Below the pieces are notes generated by a model. It was not told where the DNA came from. It did not search any database and saw nothing but the letters and a program-made list of their open reading frames with translations. The position numbers and the translations under genes were made by a program. Of a stretch of 64,000 nt of DNA, positions 32,715 to 43,430 are shown piece by piece. Within the stretch, counting starts at the first letter, position 1; each line of letters begins with the position of its first letter. This DNA is from Acetoanaerobium noterae (GTDB lineage Bacteria > Bacillota > Clostridia > Peptostreptococcales > Filifactoraceae): NCBI RefSeq assembly GCF_900168025.1, contig NZ_FUYN01000002.1:460343-524342 (forward strand), in the 5' to 3' direction.

Positions 32715-34712
32715 ATTTTAAAATCCAATAAATCAAAAATTACTATTTTACTAATACTTTTTGTTATAGGGATAGCCGGAACTATTTATTCCTTTAATTC
32801 CAACCAAGAGCCAGATGAAAAAATATTTTTAACGTCAGAAGAAACAAAGTGGTTAAATGAAAATAAAGATGAGATAAAAATTGGATATACAACTGATTAT
32901 CCTCCTGTTGAGTTTTTAGATGATGATAAATACGTCGGTATATCAGCAGACTACTTCAAGCTCCTAGAGAAAAAATTAGGAATTGATATTGAAATGGTTG
33001 AGTTTGATAACTGGGATGAGCTGATAAAGCAAGCTAAATCAAGAAAAATATCTGGAATTACTGCGGCAACAAAAACCCCAGAAAGAAGTGAATATCTAGA
33101 TTTCACTGTGCCGTATATACTCAATCCAAATGTTATTATAACTAGAAAGAATTTTTCTGAAAATCTAACCTTTGAAAAGCTTGCCAATACAAGCATGGAA
33201 ATTTTAGTAGTAGAAGGCTATGACATTATTGAGTTTTTGAACGAGAGGTTTCCAAAGCTTGAATATAAAACAGTTAAAACTCCTAGTGATGGCATGAGAA
33301 TGGTAGCATTTGGAGAGGCTGATGCTATGATTATTGAGATAATGAGTGCATCGGCTACCATAGAAAGAGATAATATAACAAATCTAGTAGTAAATGTAGA
33401 AACACCGTATGAGTCGAGTCTTTCTATAGCTACTAGAAATGATTGGCCAATGCTGAGCACCATTTTTAATAAGGGATTAGCTCAAATAAGTCAGCAAGAA
33501 AGAAAAGAAATAGAGCAAAGATGGATGCCTCTTCAGAAGAAAAATTTATTTGAAAACAGATATTTCTGGTTTGGCTTGCTCACTTTGCTTTTAGGTCTGA
33601 GCATTATTATTATAGTTATATCTATTTGGAATGCCAGCTTAAAAAAAGCTGTCAAAGAAAAAACCAAGGCCTTAGAGGTTTCTACTCAGGAGCTGCTTTA
33701 TAAAACCTATCATGATGAGCTTACGGGGCTTTACAATAGAGCTTATTTTTCTGAGGTTTTAGAGGAAATTCAAAGTAAACCACTTCCTCTTTCGATCATA
33801 TTAGCAGACTTAAACTGCCTAAAGATAACCAATGACACCTTTGGACATGAAGCTGGAGATAAGCTAATCATAAATATGGCAAAGCTGATACAAAGCAATA
33901 TAGAAGAAGGCCATATAGCCTGCAGAATAGGCGGAGATGAAATGATAGTCATCATGCCGGAAACTGATGCAAGAAAAAGTCTAGATATACTAGCGAAGAT
34001 AAAGCAAGCAACTATTAGCTCAAAAGAAGAGCCTATAAGGCCACTAGTTGCTCTTGGAGCTGCTACAAAAATAAATGAAGATGAAAGCTTTAGCAGATTA
34101 TTTAAACGCGCCGAAGAAAAGATGTATGAAAATAAAATGGATGAAAGTGAATACACCTATGATAAGGTAATAGGCTCATTCAAAAAAGCTATACTAGAAA
34201 ATGAATATGAAAGCCCTGAGCATTACGAAAGACTTAAAGCTCTATGCTTGGAATTAGGATATGCAATGAATTTGGACAAAGAGGATCTAGATGCGCTTGC
34301 CTTATTATCAGATTTGCATGATATAGGAAAAGCTGGACTTGATAAGGAAATTCTTCTAAAGGATGGACCTCTTACCCATGATGAGTGGGAAAAAATAAAA
34401 AGACATCCAGAGCTTGGCTTTAAAATAGTAAGCTCATCTGTGAAATTTTCCCATGTAGGAAAAGGAATACTAGCTCATCATGAGCACTGGGATGGAAGGG
34501 GATATCCTCAGGGGCTTAAAGGGGAAGAAATACCTCTTATTGCGAGAATATTCGCAGTTGTAGAAGCCTATGATGTAATGACCCACAAGAGACCATATAA
34601 AAAAACCTTTACAAAAAATGAAGCTGTTCTAGAACTAAATAACTGCTCTGGAACCCAGTTTGACTCAAGAGTGGCTGAAGCATTTATAAATATGATTGAT
34701 ACTACTAACTAA
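32715..34712 (+). CDS. SBP-type sensor with GGDEF and HD-GYP domains
   Basis: About 666 aa. The open frame begins with an in-frame TTG (32697) that overlaps the GGAGGG ribosome site; the only initiator-like codons at proper spacing are ATT (32715) or ATC (32712), so I set the start at ATT. N-terminal membrane anchor; SBP_bac_3 solute-binding domain (IGYTTDYPPVEFLDDDKYVG to about residue 270); a second helix; a GGDEF domain with a GGDEM active site (RIGGDEMIVIMPE); HD-GYP with LHDIGKAG and HHEHWDGRGYPQG. It may both make and break c-di-GMP, under control of an extracellular ligand. Confidence 0.88.
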   Translation: MLKSNKSKITILLILFVIGIAGTIYSFNSNQEPDEKIFLTSEETKWLNENKDEIKIGYTTDYPPVEFLDDDKYVGISADYFKLLEKKLGIDIEMVEFDNWDELIKQAKSRKISGITAATKTPERSEYLDFTVPYILNPNVIITRKNFSENLTFEKLANTSMEILVVEGYDIIEFLNERFPKLEYKTVKTPSDGMRMVAFGEADAMIIEIMSASATIERDNITNLVVNVETPYESSLSIATRNDWPMLSTIFNKGLAQISQQERKEIEQRWMPLQKKNLFENRYFWFGLLTLLLGLSIIIIVISIWNASLKKAVKEKTKALEVSTQELLYKTYHDELTGLYNRAYFSEVLEEIQSKPLPLSIILADLNCLKITNDTFGHEAGDKLIINMAKLIQSNIEEGHIACRIGGDEMIVIMPETDARKSLDILAKIKQATISSKEEPIRPLVALGAATKINEDESFSRLFKRAEEKMYENKMDESEYTYDKVIGSFKKAILENEYESPEHYERLKALCLELGYAMNLDKEDLDALALLSDLHDIGKAGLDKEILLKDGPLTHDEWEKIKRHPELGFKIVSSSVKFSHVGKGILAHHEHWDGRGYPQGLKGEEIPLIARIFAVVEAYDVMTHKRPYKKTFTKNEAVLELNNCSGTQFDSRVAEAFINMIDTTN

Positions 34713-34793
34713 TTAACTAATAAAACAATCATAAACTAATTAGTTAAAAATCAAGATTACTGATAAATCCTTAAAAACTTTTATAGCTACACT

Positions 34794-34830
34794 AAAAAAT
34801 CAGCTAGATGTAATATTTAGCTGATTTTTT
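34794..34830 (+). terminator. Terminator after the GGDEF/HD-GYP gene
   Basis: AAAAAATCAGCTA ... TAGCTGATTTTTT. About 80 nt after the stop. Confidence 0.85.
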
Positions 34831-35110
34831 AAATAAATTTATTTTTATGTCTTTCTATAAAAGACAGGTATGCTGAATTTGTATTAAATCCAATCTCAAT
34901 GAAAATGATATACTTTTAACTAGTAAAATGATATAATTTTTAAGGGTAATTCTGCCTATTTTTAAAGGTAAATAATAATTACCATTATTTTACATTTATC
35001 TTGTTAAACGTTTTCTTAAAATTAGCAAGGTTCTGATTTAGTCATCTTGGGAGAGCAAAATAAGTCATTTATTTTATTGATTTGATTTAAATTGGAAGGA
35101 GAATTTGTAA
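34831..35110 (+). promoter_or_regulatory. Upstream region of chemoreceptor 1
   Basis: AT-rich, no gene. TATAAT at 34932-34937 with a weak -35. The stretch from 34911 (TACTTTT-AACT-AGTAAAA-TGATAT) resembles the region upstream of the second chemoreceptor at 37442 (TACTTTT-TTGT-AGTAAAA-ATGGTAT), so the promoters appear related. I see no sigma-28 type motif. A leader of about 165 nt follows. Confidence 0.45.
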
Positions 35111-37183
35111 ATGGAAACAACCCAAAATAGGACTTCAAATGAGGGACTGAAGTCTATGCAAAGTAAGAGAGGAACAATTAGAACAAAGCTACTTATTATG
35201 CCTATAGCTTTAATAATGGCAGGAGTAATTGTAATTGGTCTATTATCTTCTCATTACACAAAAGAAAGTTTATTTGACCAAATGAGAAAGAACGGGATAT
35301 TTATATCAGAGCAGTTTGTAAAAAGAGTATCTGATAACCAGCAATCATTAAACAATGCAAATGCAATAATAGAAGCTATAATTAGAGGTGTTGGAAATAG
35401 TGTAATTAGTAATCAAGGACAGATAAGCAATGATTATTTAGCAAAATTAGCAAATGACATGGGTGTAGATGAAATAAATTACACAGATGCAAATGGAAAT
35501 ATTACTTTTTCAAATCTAGAAAGCAGCTTGGGTTCTAGTTTTGGAGCTGATCACATATCTTATCCTGTGCTTTCTGGTAAGCAAAATGAGCTTATGGAAA
35601 ACATAAGAAAAAGTAGAGAAACTGATGACTATTATAAATATGGATATGTAATTAATCCAAATGGTGGAATGGTTCAAGTTGGATTACTTGCAAATGACAT
35701 CAATGCAATGACTGAAAAGTTCGGATACCAAAAAGCTGTAGAAGACATAGCTGAAAATGAAAACATAGTTTATGCACTTTACATAGATAGTGAATATAAA
35801 GCGGTAGCACATAGCAATAAAGATAGAATAGGAATAGATTTAAAGGATGACAAAGGTGCAATCAGCGCTATAAAAAATAAAGAAGTATTTTCTTCGGAGT
35901 TTTATTATGAAGCTGAAAAAGTAGATGTTTATGATGTAGTATATCCTGTTGAAGTAAACGGCTTTGTAATTGGAGCAGTAAATATCGGTTTCTCAGTGAA
36001 AGATGCTCAAGATGCAGTAGCAAAAAATAGAACGATGATTTCTCTTATAGGACTTGGAATTATTTTACTTCTTGGGATAATTTTATTTGTAACTACAACT
36101 AGGGTACTTAATTTTATTAAGAACTTAAAAGGACAAGTTGGTTATATGGCTGATGGAGATTTCAGCCATGATATAGACGAAAAGCTACTTAATAGCAACG
36201 ATGAAATTGGAGATATAGCTGAAGCAATAGGTAATATGCAAAACTCTATGAGACATATTGTGTCTCAGGTAATGGATAAATCTAGTCAAGTAGCGGCATC
36301 GTCTGAAGAGCTTACTGCTACATCACAGCAGGCAGCATCGGCATCTGAAGAGGTTGCAAGAGCTATAGAGGAAATAGCAAATGGAGCGAATTCTCAGGCT
36401 AAGGATACAGAAAATACTGCTGAAAATGTAAACATCATGGGTAACCTTATGGAGCAGGATGCTCACTATCTCAAAGAATTAAATGAAGCTGCAAATCTAA
36501 TTGAAAAAGAAAAAGAAGAGGGCTTCAAAATACTTGGGGTACTAATTAATAAGACTGATGAAAGTACAAAGTCAGCAAAAGAAGTATATGAGATTATAAT
36601 GAGTAACAATGAAAGTGCAGAAAAAATTGACACTGCAAGTACTATGATTCAAAGCATAGCTGACCAGACCAATCTTCTAGCACTAAATGCTGCTATAGAA
36701 GCGGCAAGAGCTGGAGAAGCAGGAAGAGGATTCTCAGTTGTTGCTGAAGAAATCAGAAAGCTAGCAGAGCAATCTAATAATTTTACATCAGATATCAAAG
36801 AAGTAATCAATGAGCTTAAGTCTAAGTCTCAAAGTGCTGTAGATACTATGAACATAGTTCAAAACACTATTATGGATCAAACATCAAGTGTAAAGGATAC
36901 TGAAGGTAAATTTGAAGCTATTGCGAGTGCTATAGATTCGGTAAATACTATAATTGAAAAGCTAAATTCATCATCTGTGCAGCTGATGGAGAACAAGAAT
37001 TTAATTATTTCTCTTACTGAAAACTTATCTGCAATATCAGAGGAAAATGCGGCAGGTACTGAGGAAGCTTCAGCTTCAATGGAAGAGCAGTCTGCTACTA
37101 TTCAAGAAATAGCAAACTCAGGAGAAGCACTGGCAGCTATAGCTGAAGAGCTTCAGTCGCTAGTAGCTAAGTTTAGAGTGTAG
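35111..37183 (+). CDS. Methyl-accepting chemotaxis protein (Cache sensor)
   Basis: 690 aa. Short cytoplasmic N-terminus, helix at ~30-48, extracellular Cache-like domain (~50-305), second helix (~308-330), HAMP domain ([16 protein letters not shown]) and a long signalling coiled coil. The hairpin tip contains [20 protein letters not shown] and [18 protein letters not shown], typical of MCP domains. It senses an unknown ligand and controls CheA. It is closely related to the next gene, including a 56-nt block of identical DNA, so the two arose by duplication. Ribosome site AAGGAG. Confidence 0.92.
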   Translation: METTQNRTSNEGLKSMQSKRGTIRTKLLIMPIALIMAGVIVIGLLSSHYTKESLFDQMRKNGIFISEQFVKRVSDNQQSLNNANAIIEAIIRGVGNSVISNQGQISNDYLAKLANDMGVDEINYTDANGNITFSNLESSLGSSFGADHISYPVLSGKQNELMENIRKSRETDDYYKYGYVINPNGGMVQVGLLANDINAMTEKFGYQKAVEDIAENENIVYALYIDSEYKAVAHSNKDRIGIDLKDDKGAISAIKNKEVFSSEFYYEAEKVDVYDVVYPVEVNGFVIGAVNIGFSVKDAQDAVAKNRTMISLIGLGIILLLGIILFVTTTRVLNFIKNLKGQVGYMADGDFSHDIDEKLLNSNDEIGDIAEAIGNMQNSMRHIVSQVMDKSSQVAASSEELTATSQQAASASEEVARAIEEIANGANSQAKDTENTAENVNIMGNLMEQDAHYLKELNEAANLIEKEKEEGFKILGVLINKTDESTKSAKEVYEIIMSNNESAEKIDTASTMIQSIADQTNLLALNAAIEAARAGEAGRGFSVVAEEIRKLAEQSNNFTSDIKEVINELKSKSQSAVDTMNIVQNTIMDQTSSVKDTEGKFEAIASAIDSVNTIIEKLNSSSVQLMENKNLIISLTENLSAISEENAAGTEEASASMEEQSATIQEIANSGEALAAIAEELQSLVAKFRV

Positions 37184-37210
37184 TTAAAAAACAAAATAAA
37201 TAATGAATTA

Positions 37211-37306
37211 AAATAGGCTGACAGTAATAAGAAGGCTTACAATTTATTGGTTTAGTATCATGAACCTTGATATATTGTAGCAACTTATTATTTCAGCCTA
37301 TTTTTT
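37211..37306 (+). terminator. Long terminator between the two chemoreceptor genes
   Basis: AAATAGGCTGA ... TCAGCCTATTT followed by TTT, with a long, partly paired loop (AATAAG/CTTATT inside). Intrinsic terminator of chemoreceptor 1. Confidence 0.7.
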
Positions 37307-37515
37307 ATATATAAAATTATTGGAAAAATAAGGAATAATAATTTGTTGCATATACTGATAAAAATAAATTTGATTTTATATATATCAAAATTATTATTTG
37401 GAAAATATTTGTTTTAATAAAGTAATTTCAACCTTAGCGTGTACTTTTTGTAGTAAAAATGGTATCCTATTTATATAAAATAGATAAATATTATTTAACA
37501 AAGGGAGATGAATAA
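37307..37515 (+). promoter_or_regulatory. Upstream region of chemoreceptor 2
   Basis: AT-rich, no gene. Possible promoter TTGTAG near 37448 with TATATA about 18 nt later, overlapping the motif shared with the chemoreceptor 1 upstream region. Confidence 0.4.
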
Positions 37516-39738
37516 ATGGATAAGCTTAATGATAAGAAAGCTCTAGAAAACCTAGAAAGTTTACATAATGCAGACAATATTCATAATAATGAGCTAGGAG
37601 AAACAACAGAAATTATAAATGACATAGAAGCAATAGATGTAATTGATAATAAGCAAGAAGTAAATAATAAAGCTAAGCTAAGGTTTAAGAAAAACTCAGG
37701 CGATAGTGTAAAGTCAAATGGAAATAAATCGAATTCAATAAAAACAAAGCTTTTAACTATTCCGCTAGTATTGATTCTGCTAGGGGTAGGAGCCATTGCT
37801 TTTGCATCTTCTTATCTTACAAGAAATAGTTTGTTTGACCAAATGAAGGATAATGGAGTATTTACAGCTGAGCAATTTGTAAAGCGAGTAAATGACAACC
37901 AGCAATCTATCAACAATGCTAATAGACTTTTAGAAAACTCCATAAGAGGAGTCGGAAATGCTATAATTACTAGTCAGCAAATGATTAGCAATGAATTTTT
38001 AGCTCAGCTAGCAAAGGATATGGGAATTGATGAAATTAACTTTGTGGACCAAAACGGGACTATTATTTACTCAAACCTAGAAAGTAGCATAGGTTATACC
38101 TTTCCAGAAGACCATATATCTACTCCTGTAAAGGATGGAAAATTAGCTGATTACATGGAAGAAATAAGACAAAGTGCTGTAACAAACAGCTATTATAAGT
38201 ATGGCTATGTTAATAATCCAAATGGAGGAATGGTGCAGGTAGGAATTCTTGCTAATGACATAAATGCTATGACTCAAAAATTTGGGTATCAGGCAATAAT
38301 TGAAGACATAGCAAAATCAGATAATATAGCCTATGCCCTATATATGGACAGCATATATAAGGTGAAAGCTCACAGTAATCCAGAGCTACTAGAGGGCTAC
38401 CTAGTGGATGATATAGGGGCAAAGACAGCTATTCAAGATAAAAAGATTTATACTGCTACAGCAAATTATGAATCTCATGAAGTATATGAAGTTGTATACC
38501 CTGTTGATGTAAACGGCTATATAGCAGGGGCAGTTAAGATAGGATATTCAATTGATTCTGTTCAAAAAGCTGTAACTAAAAATACAATGATGATTGTAGG
38601 GGTTGGACTTGCTATATTCATATTGCTTGGAGCGGCCCTATACTTTACTATTACTAAGGTAATTGCAGTAATAAACAAGCTTAAAAAGCAGATTTCAATC
38701 ATGTCAGAGGGAGACTTTACAAATGATATAGACAAAAAGCTACTTTCAAACAGCGATGAGCTAGGAGAGATTGCAAAAGCCATAGACAATATGCAAGCAT
38801 CCATGAAAGACATGATTTCAAAGGTCATAGATAAATCTTCGCTTGTAGCGGCTTCCTCTGAAGAGCTAACTGCCACGTCTCAGCAAGCGGCAAATGCATC
38901 TGAAGAGGTTGCACGAACTATAGAAGAAATTGCAAATGGAGCTAGCGAGCAGGCGAAAGATACTGAAAATACTGTTCAAAGTGTTAATGATATGGGAAAT
39001 CTTATGGAAAAGGATTCTCAGAATCTAAAGGACTTAAATCAAGCAGCTGTTCTTATAGATAAAGAAAAAGAAGAAGGCTTTAATATATTAAAAACACTAA
39101 TAGAAAAAACTGATCAAAGCACTAAATCTACTAAAGAGGTTTACGATATTATAATGAGCAACAACGAAAGTGCAGAAAAAATTGACACTGCAAGTACTAT
39201 GATTCAAAGCATAGCTGACCAAACCAATCTTCTTGCCCTAAATGCTGCTATAGAGGCTGCAAGAGCTGGAGAAGCAGGAAGAGGGTTCTCTGTTGTTGCT
39301 GAGGAAATCAGAAAGCTCGCAGAGCAATCGAACAACTTTACATCTGATATCAAAGAGGTTATTAATGAGCTAAAAGCAAAATCTCAAAGTGCAGTTGACA
39401 CTATGAAAGTGGTTCAAACTACAATTATGGATCAAACCTCAAGCGTAAAAGACACTGAAGGAAAATTTGAAGCCATAGCAAGAGCGATAGATTCAGTAAA
39501 TGATATAATAGAAAAGTTAAATGAATCGTCAAAGCTAATGATACAAAATAAAGATATAATTATATCTCTATCTGAGAATCTATCTGCTATATCAGAAGAA
39601 AATGCGGCAGGAACTCAGCAAGCATCAGCTTCTATGCAGGAGCAAGCAGCAACTATAGAAGAAATCGCAAACTCTGGAGAGAATCTAGCGGAAATCGCAG
39701 AAGAGCTTCAAGCTTTAGTAGCACAGTTTAAAATCTAA
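37516..39738 (+). CDS. Methyl-accepting chemotaxis protein (Cache sensor), paralogue of the preceding one
   Basis: 740 aa. Same architecture as the protein at 35111-37183 but with a ~55-residue longer, acidic and Asn/Lys-rich cytoplasmic N-terminus before the first helix (~78-98). Cache domain to ~355, HAMP ([18 protein letters not shown]) and a signalling domain nearly identical at the tip. The sensor regions share much sequence ([28 protein letters not shown]), so ligands may be related. Both HAMP and kinase-control regions are intact. Ribosome site AAAGGGAG. Ends at a strong terminator. Confidence 0.92.
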   Translation: MDKLNDKKALENLESLHNADNIHNNELGETTEIINDIEAIDVIDNKQEVNNKAKLRFKKNSGDSVKSNGNKSNSIKTKLLTIPLVLILLGVGAIAFASSYLTRNSLFDQMKDNGVFTAEQFVKRVNDNQQSINNANRLLENSIRGVGNAIITSQQMISNEFLAQLAKDMGIDEINFVDQNGTIIYSNLESSIGYTFPEDHISTPVKDGKLADYMEEIRQSAVTNSYYKYGYVNNPNGGMVQVGILANDINAMTQKFGYQAIIEDIAKSDNIAYALYMDSIYKVKAHSNPELLEGYLVDDIGAKTAIQDKKIYTATANYESHEVYEVVYPVDVNGYIAGAVKIGYSIDSVQKAVTKNTMMIVGVGLAIFILLGAALYFTITKVIAVINKLKKQISIMSEGDFTNDIDKKLLSNSDELGEIAKAIDNMQASMKDMISKVIDKSSLVAASSEELTATSQQAANASEEVARTIEEIANGASEQAKDTENTVQSVNDMGNLMEKDSQNLKDLNQAAVLIDKEKEEGFNILKTLIEKTDQSTKSTKEVYDIIMSNNESAEKIDTASTMIQSIADQTNLLALNAAIEAARAGEAGRGFSVVAEEIRKLAEQSNNFTSDIKEVINELKAKSQSAVDTMKVVQTTIMDQTSSVKDTEGKFEAIARAIDSVNDIIEKLNESSKLMIQNKDIIISLSENLSAISEENAAGTQQASASMQEQAATIEEIANSGENLAEIAEELQALVAQFKI

Positions 39739-39740
39739 TC

Positions 39741-39779
39741 AAAAAAGTCTAGATGCGAAATTAGCATCTAGACTTTTTT
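39741..39779. terminator. Bidirectional terminator after chemoreceptor 2
   Basis: AAAAAAGTCTAGATGC-gaaatta-GCATCTAGACTTTTTT. It serves chemoreceptor 2 on the plus strand and csbD on the minus strand. Confidence 0.9.
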
Positions 39780-39805
39780 GATTTCTTTAATGGGTGGAGT
39801 TGTTA

Positions 39806-40003
39806 TTAGTATTTTTTCAAAAACTCATTAACTTTTTTCTCTGCTTCTTCTTTAGCGATTCCATATTTTTCTTGAACCACTCCGATAAATTTATCTCTTT
39901 GACCTTCAAGCATTTTAAGCTCGTCATCAGTTAATTTACCAAACTCTGTTTTAGCATCTCCAAGTATCTGATTGAATTTACCTTTTAGCATATCAAAATT
40001 CAT
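39806..40003 (-). CDS. CsbD-like stress protein
   Basis: 65 aa, soluble and highly charged. MNFDMLKGKFNQILGDAKTEF is the CsbD pattern (x-x-K-G-x-x-x-Q-x-x-G-x-x-K). Start at ATG 40003, supported by AAAGGAGG 7 nt upstream; a longer frame to 40027 starts before that site. CsbD proteins are general stress proteins of unknown biochemical function. Single gene. Confidence 0.78.
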   Translation of the reverse strand: MNFDMLKGKFNQILGDAKTEFGKLTDDELKMLEGQRDKFIGVVQEKYGIAKEEAEKKVNEFLKKY

Positions 40004-40174
40004 AGTAATGCCTCCTTTAATTTCCAAAATATATTATCTCTATTTTATATCTACCCTACATAAGTTTTTTTACACAAAAAAATAAAATTTCGGTATAATC
40101 AAGTAGATAATAATAAAGCGTATAATTGTAAATGTGATAATATATTAATATAAAACTTGGAAAGGGGTTACATC

Positions 40175-41038
40175 ATGAAAGGAATAATATTAGCAGGAGG
40201 ATCTGGCACTAGGCTTTATCCTATAACTAAATCTGTTTCAAAACAGATGCTTCCAGTCTATGACAAACCAATGATTTACTATCCTCTTTCAGTGCTTATG
40301 CTCGCAGGAATTAAAGAGGTGCTTATTATTTCAACGCCACGAGACATTTCTGATTTTGAAGAGCTTCTGGGAGATGGTTCTGATATAGGGATGGAATTCT
40401 CATATGCTGTACAAAATCAACCAAAAGGGCTGGCAGAAGCTTTTATTATAGGGGAAGAATTTATAGAAGATGATTCTGTATGTTTGATTTTAGGCGATAA
40501 TATTTTTTATGGAGCAAATCTTGTAAATGTCTTACATAATGCCTCTAATTTAGATTCGGGAGCAGTTATATTTGGTTGCTATGTAAAAGACCCTAGAGCA
40601 TATGGAGTAGTTGAGGTTGACAGTGATATGAATGCTATCTCCATTGAGGAAAAACCAGAGCATCCAAAATCTTCATACGCAGTGCCTGGAATATACTTTT
40701 TTGATAATAAAGTCAGCCAGATAGCTAAAAATGTCAAGCCTTCAAAACGAGGTGAGCTTGAAATAACTTCAGTCATAGAGCATTATCTTAATAATAAGGA
40801 CCTAAAGGTTGAGATTATGGGTAGAGGACTTGCTTGGCTAGATACAGGGACTCATGAATCTCTACTTGAGGCTTCTAATTTTGTTGAGGCAATCCAAAAA
40901 AGACAAGGGCTATATATAGCATGCATAGAAGAAATAGCCTATAAAAAAGGCTATATTTCAGATGAACAGTTAAATAAACTTGCAAGACCTATGGAAAAAA
41001 CTGATTATGGACAGTACTTGATGGACTTAATAAAGTAA
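40175..41038 (+). CDS. rfbA: Glucose-1-phosphate thymidylyltransferase
   Basis: 287 aa, the usual RfbA length. Start at ATG 40175 (MKGIILAGG), since GGAAAGGGG lies just upstream. N-terminal nucleotide-binding motif [44 protein letters not shown] and [11 protein letters not shown] are diagnostic. It makes dTDP-glucose from dTTP and glucose-1-P for dTDP-sugar (for example rhamnose) synthesis. The rest of the rfb pathway is not in the window. Confidence 0.94.
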   Translation: MKGIILAGGSGTRLYPITKSVSKQMLPVYDKPMIYYPLSVLMLAGIKEVLIISTPRDISDFEELLGDGSDIGMEFSYAVQNQPKGLAEAFIIGEEFIEDDSVCLILGDNIFYGANLVNVLHNASNLDSGAVIFGCYVKDPRAYGVVEVDSDMNAISIEEKPEHPKSSYAVPGIYFFDNKVSQIAKNVKPSKRGELEITSVIEHYLNNKDLKVEIMGRGLAWLDTGTHESLLEASNFVEAIQKRQGLYIACIEEIAYKKGYISDEQLNKLARPMEKTDYGQYLMDLIK

Positions 41039-41039
41039 G

Positions 41040-41068
41040 TTGACTTTTTATTTTGTATGTGATATTTT
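41040..41068 (+). promoter_or_regulatory. Promoter of the riboflavin operon
   Basis: TTGACT (41040-41045), 17-nt spacer, TATTTT (41063-41068), about 30 nt before the FMN riboswitch. Confidence 0.6.
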
Positions 41069-41094
41069 TATGATGATAATACAACTTAATATAT

Positions 41095-41270
41095 TCTTCA
41101 GGGCAGGGTGAAATTCCCGACCGGCGGTAAAAGTCCGCGAACTACGAAAGTGGTTGACTTGGTGAAATTCCAAGACCGACAGTAAAGTCTGGATGGGAGA
41201 AGATGATTTTATATGTAGATTTTTTGGTCTATTATGCTCTGGATGTTTTTTGATATCCAGAGCTTTTTTT
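41095..41270 (+). ncRNA. FMN riboswitch (RFN element) with terminator
   Basis: The aptamer is unmistakable: AGGGTGAAATTCCCGACCGGCGGT, then AGTCCGCGA, TGGTGAAATTCCA and CCGACAGTAAAGTCTGGATGGGAGAAGA (41095-41210). An intrinsic terminator follows, GCTCTGGAT ... ATATCCAGAGC plus a T-run (41236-41270). FMN binding should promote termination and shut off ribD-ribE-ribBA-ribH. About 180 nt of AT-rich leader with no other signal then precede ribD. Confidence 0.97.
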
Positions 41271-41449
41271 ATTAAGATTAAACTGTATAAACATGATTTA
41301 TAAGAAAATATAATTTGATGTTAGCTAGATTCCTTTTGCGAATAGAATGAGTATTGAATAATAACAAAAGATATATTCTTAAGTATTTAAAAATAATTAT
41401 AAATAGTATGTTAATAAACAATTAATAAAATGGAAGGATTGGTTTAGAT

Positions 41450-42565
41450 ATGGGAGTTATTAATATGCTCGAATCGGATGAAAAATTTATGAAACTAGCT
41501 CTTTCACTTGCTGAAAAAGGAAGAGGATATGTAAATCCAAACCCCTTGGTCGGAGCAGTGATAGTAAAAGATGGCAAGGTAATAGGTGAAGGTTATCACA
41601 CTGCTTTTGGAAAATCCCATGCAGAGATTGAAGCAATAAATTCGGCTACTGAGGATATAAAGGGAGCAACTATGTATGTTACTTTAGAGCCTTGCTGTCA
41701 TCAAGGCAAGACTCCACCGTGCACGGAGGCAATAATTAAGAATCAGCTAGTCAGAGTTATTATTGCGACTACTGACCCCAATCCTCTTGTATCTGGAAGC
41801 GGAATAGAGAAATTAAAGCAGAGCAATATAGAAATAACTGTAGGAGTGTTAGAAGAGAGGGCAAAGATTCAAAATGAAGTCTTCATCCACTATATGACTA
41901 CGAATCTTCCGTTTACGATACTAAAGTACGCTATGAGCCTAGATGGAAAAATAGCTTGTCACACAGGAGACAGCAAATGGATTACTAGCGAGAAATCAAG
42001 AACCGATGTGCATAGATTAAGGAGCAGTGTAAGTGCAGTTGTGACAGGGATAGGAACAATACTCTCTGATGATGCTTCGCTTAATGTAAGACTGCTTGAC
42101 TCAAAAGGAAAAGAGCCTCATCGAATAGTTGTGGATTCGGCAGCTAGAATCAGCCTTGATGCGAAAATATTAAATCTCGATTCAAAATCAGATACCTATA
42201 TAGCAGTTACTGAGGCAGCTAGCGATGAAAAACTCAGAAAGCTCGAGGATTACGGAGCCAAAATAATCATGACAAAATCAAAGGATGGCAAGGTGGACTT
42301 AGAGGAGCTTTGGAAAGAACTTGGGTTTTTAGGAATTGACAGTATTTTGATTGAAGCAGGAGAACAGCTGAGTGCAGCATTACTTGAAGCTAAGCTAGTA
42401 AATAAGATTAGAGCATATATAGCTCCTAAAATTATCGGAGGAACAAATGCAAAATCTCCTATAGGAGGATATGGAACAAGCAGTATGAGCGAGGTCATAA
42501 ATCTTAAATCTATGAATTTCACTCATATTGAAAATGATTTTGTAGTCGAAGGTTATATAAAATAA
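41450..42565 (+). CDS. ribD: Bifunctional riboflavin deaminase/reductase RibD
   Basis: 371 aa. N-terminal deaminase domain (1-145) with zinc site HAEIEAI and PCCHQGKTPPC; C-terminal reductase domain (~150-371) with KYAMSLDGKIACHTGDSKWI and SILIEAGEQLSAALLEA. It performs the second and third steps of riboflavin synthesis from GTP. The start could be 41450 or the ATG 15 nt downstream, which has GGGAG upstream; I kept the first. First gene of the FMN-riboswitch operon. Confidence 0.95.
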   Translation: MGVINMLESDEKFMKLALSLAEKGRGYVNPNPLVGAVIVKDGKVIGEGYHTAFGKSHAEIEAINSATEDIKGATMYVTLEPCCHQGKTPPCTEAIIKNQLVRVIIATTDPNPLVSGSGIEKLKQSNIEITVGVLEERAKIQNEVFIHYMTTNLPFTILKYAMSLDGKIACHTGDSKWITSEKSRTDVHRLRSSVSAVVTGIGTILSDDASLNVRLLDSKGKEPHRIVVDSAARISLDAKILNLDSKSDTYIAVTEAASDEKLRKLEDYGAKIIMTKSKDGKVDLEELWKELGFLGIDSILIEAGEQLSAALLEAKLVNKIRAYIAPKIIGGTNAKSPIGGYGTSSMSEVINLKSMNFTHIENDFVVEGYIK

Positions 42566-42644
42566 ATGCTTTAGACTGTTTGTGATTTAATATTTAGTTC
42601 AAAGCTATTAACTGAATTGCTTAGAATATGGAAAGGAGCTTAAG

Positions 42645-43322
42645 ATGTTCACAGGACTAATAGAAGAGACAGGGAGTATTTTAAATATAAGACCAGGTAG
42701 CAAATCAACCTCAGTTTCAATCAAGGCAAGCAAAGTCCTAGAGGATGCGAACATAGGTGATAGTATAGCTGTAAATGGAATCTGTCTTACAGTCACATCA
42801 AAGTCAGCTGAAAGCTTTACGGCAGATGTCATGCCTGAAACTATAAAAAGAACGAGTCTTCACAGGCTTACCAAAGGCTCAAAGGTGAATTTGGAAAGAG
42901 CACTAAAGCTAGGAGATAGACTAGGAGGGCATATGGTTTCTGGACATATAGACAGTACTGGTGAAATTATAAAAATTACTCCAGATGAAAATGCAGTTTT
43001 AATTGAAATAGGGCTAAGTGAAAATCTGCTGCCTTACATAATAGAAAAGGGCTCAGTTTCTATAGACGGTATATCACTTACTGTTGCTAGAATTACGAAG
43101 AGCAGCTTTATAGTTTCTGTGATACCACATACAAAGAAAATGACTACTTTAGAAAAAGCAATGCCAGGTCAAATGGTGAATATAGAATGCGATATGATTG
43201 GCAAATATATCCACAACTTTGTAACAAATTCTCATCTAATTAATACTAATTACAAAGATGATAAAGAAACAGAGCCTAGTAAACTAGATATGGGATTTTT
43301 AGCCTCAAATGGATTTTTATAA
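42645..43322 (+). CDS. ribE: Riboflavin synthase alpha chain
   Basis: 225 aa. Two lumazine-binding barrel repeats: MFTGLIEETGSI ... NGICLTVTSK (1-~90) and LGGHMVSGHIDSTGEI ... DGISLTVARI (~95-190). A C-terminal tail of ~25 residues (ETEPSKLDMGFLASNGFL) follows. It dismutates two 6,7-dimethyl-8-ribityllumazine molecules to riboflavin. Ribosome site AAAGGAG. Between ribD and ribBA, the usual Firmicutes order. Confidence 0.95.
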   Translation: MFTGLIEETGSILNIRPGSKSTSVSIKASKVLEDANIGDSIAVNGICLTVTSKSAESFTADVMPETIKRTSLHRLTKGSKVNLERALKLGDRLGGHMVSGHIDSTGEIIKITPDENAVLIEIGLSENLLPYIIEKGSVSIDGISLTVARITKSSFIVSVIPHTKKMTTLEKAMPGQMVNIECDMIGKYIHNFVTNSHLINTNYKDDKETEPSKLDMGFLASNGFL

Positions 43323-43430
43323 GTAGAGTAAATTAATTTAGAAATTTAAGGATATTAAAAGCTTTTATATGTTAAAAGGCTAAATTATATATCATTTTGA
43401 GTCAGAATGTCATTGTTTTGGAGGGATAAT

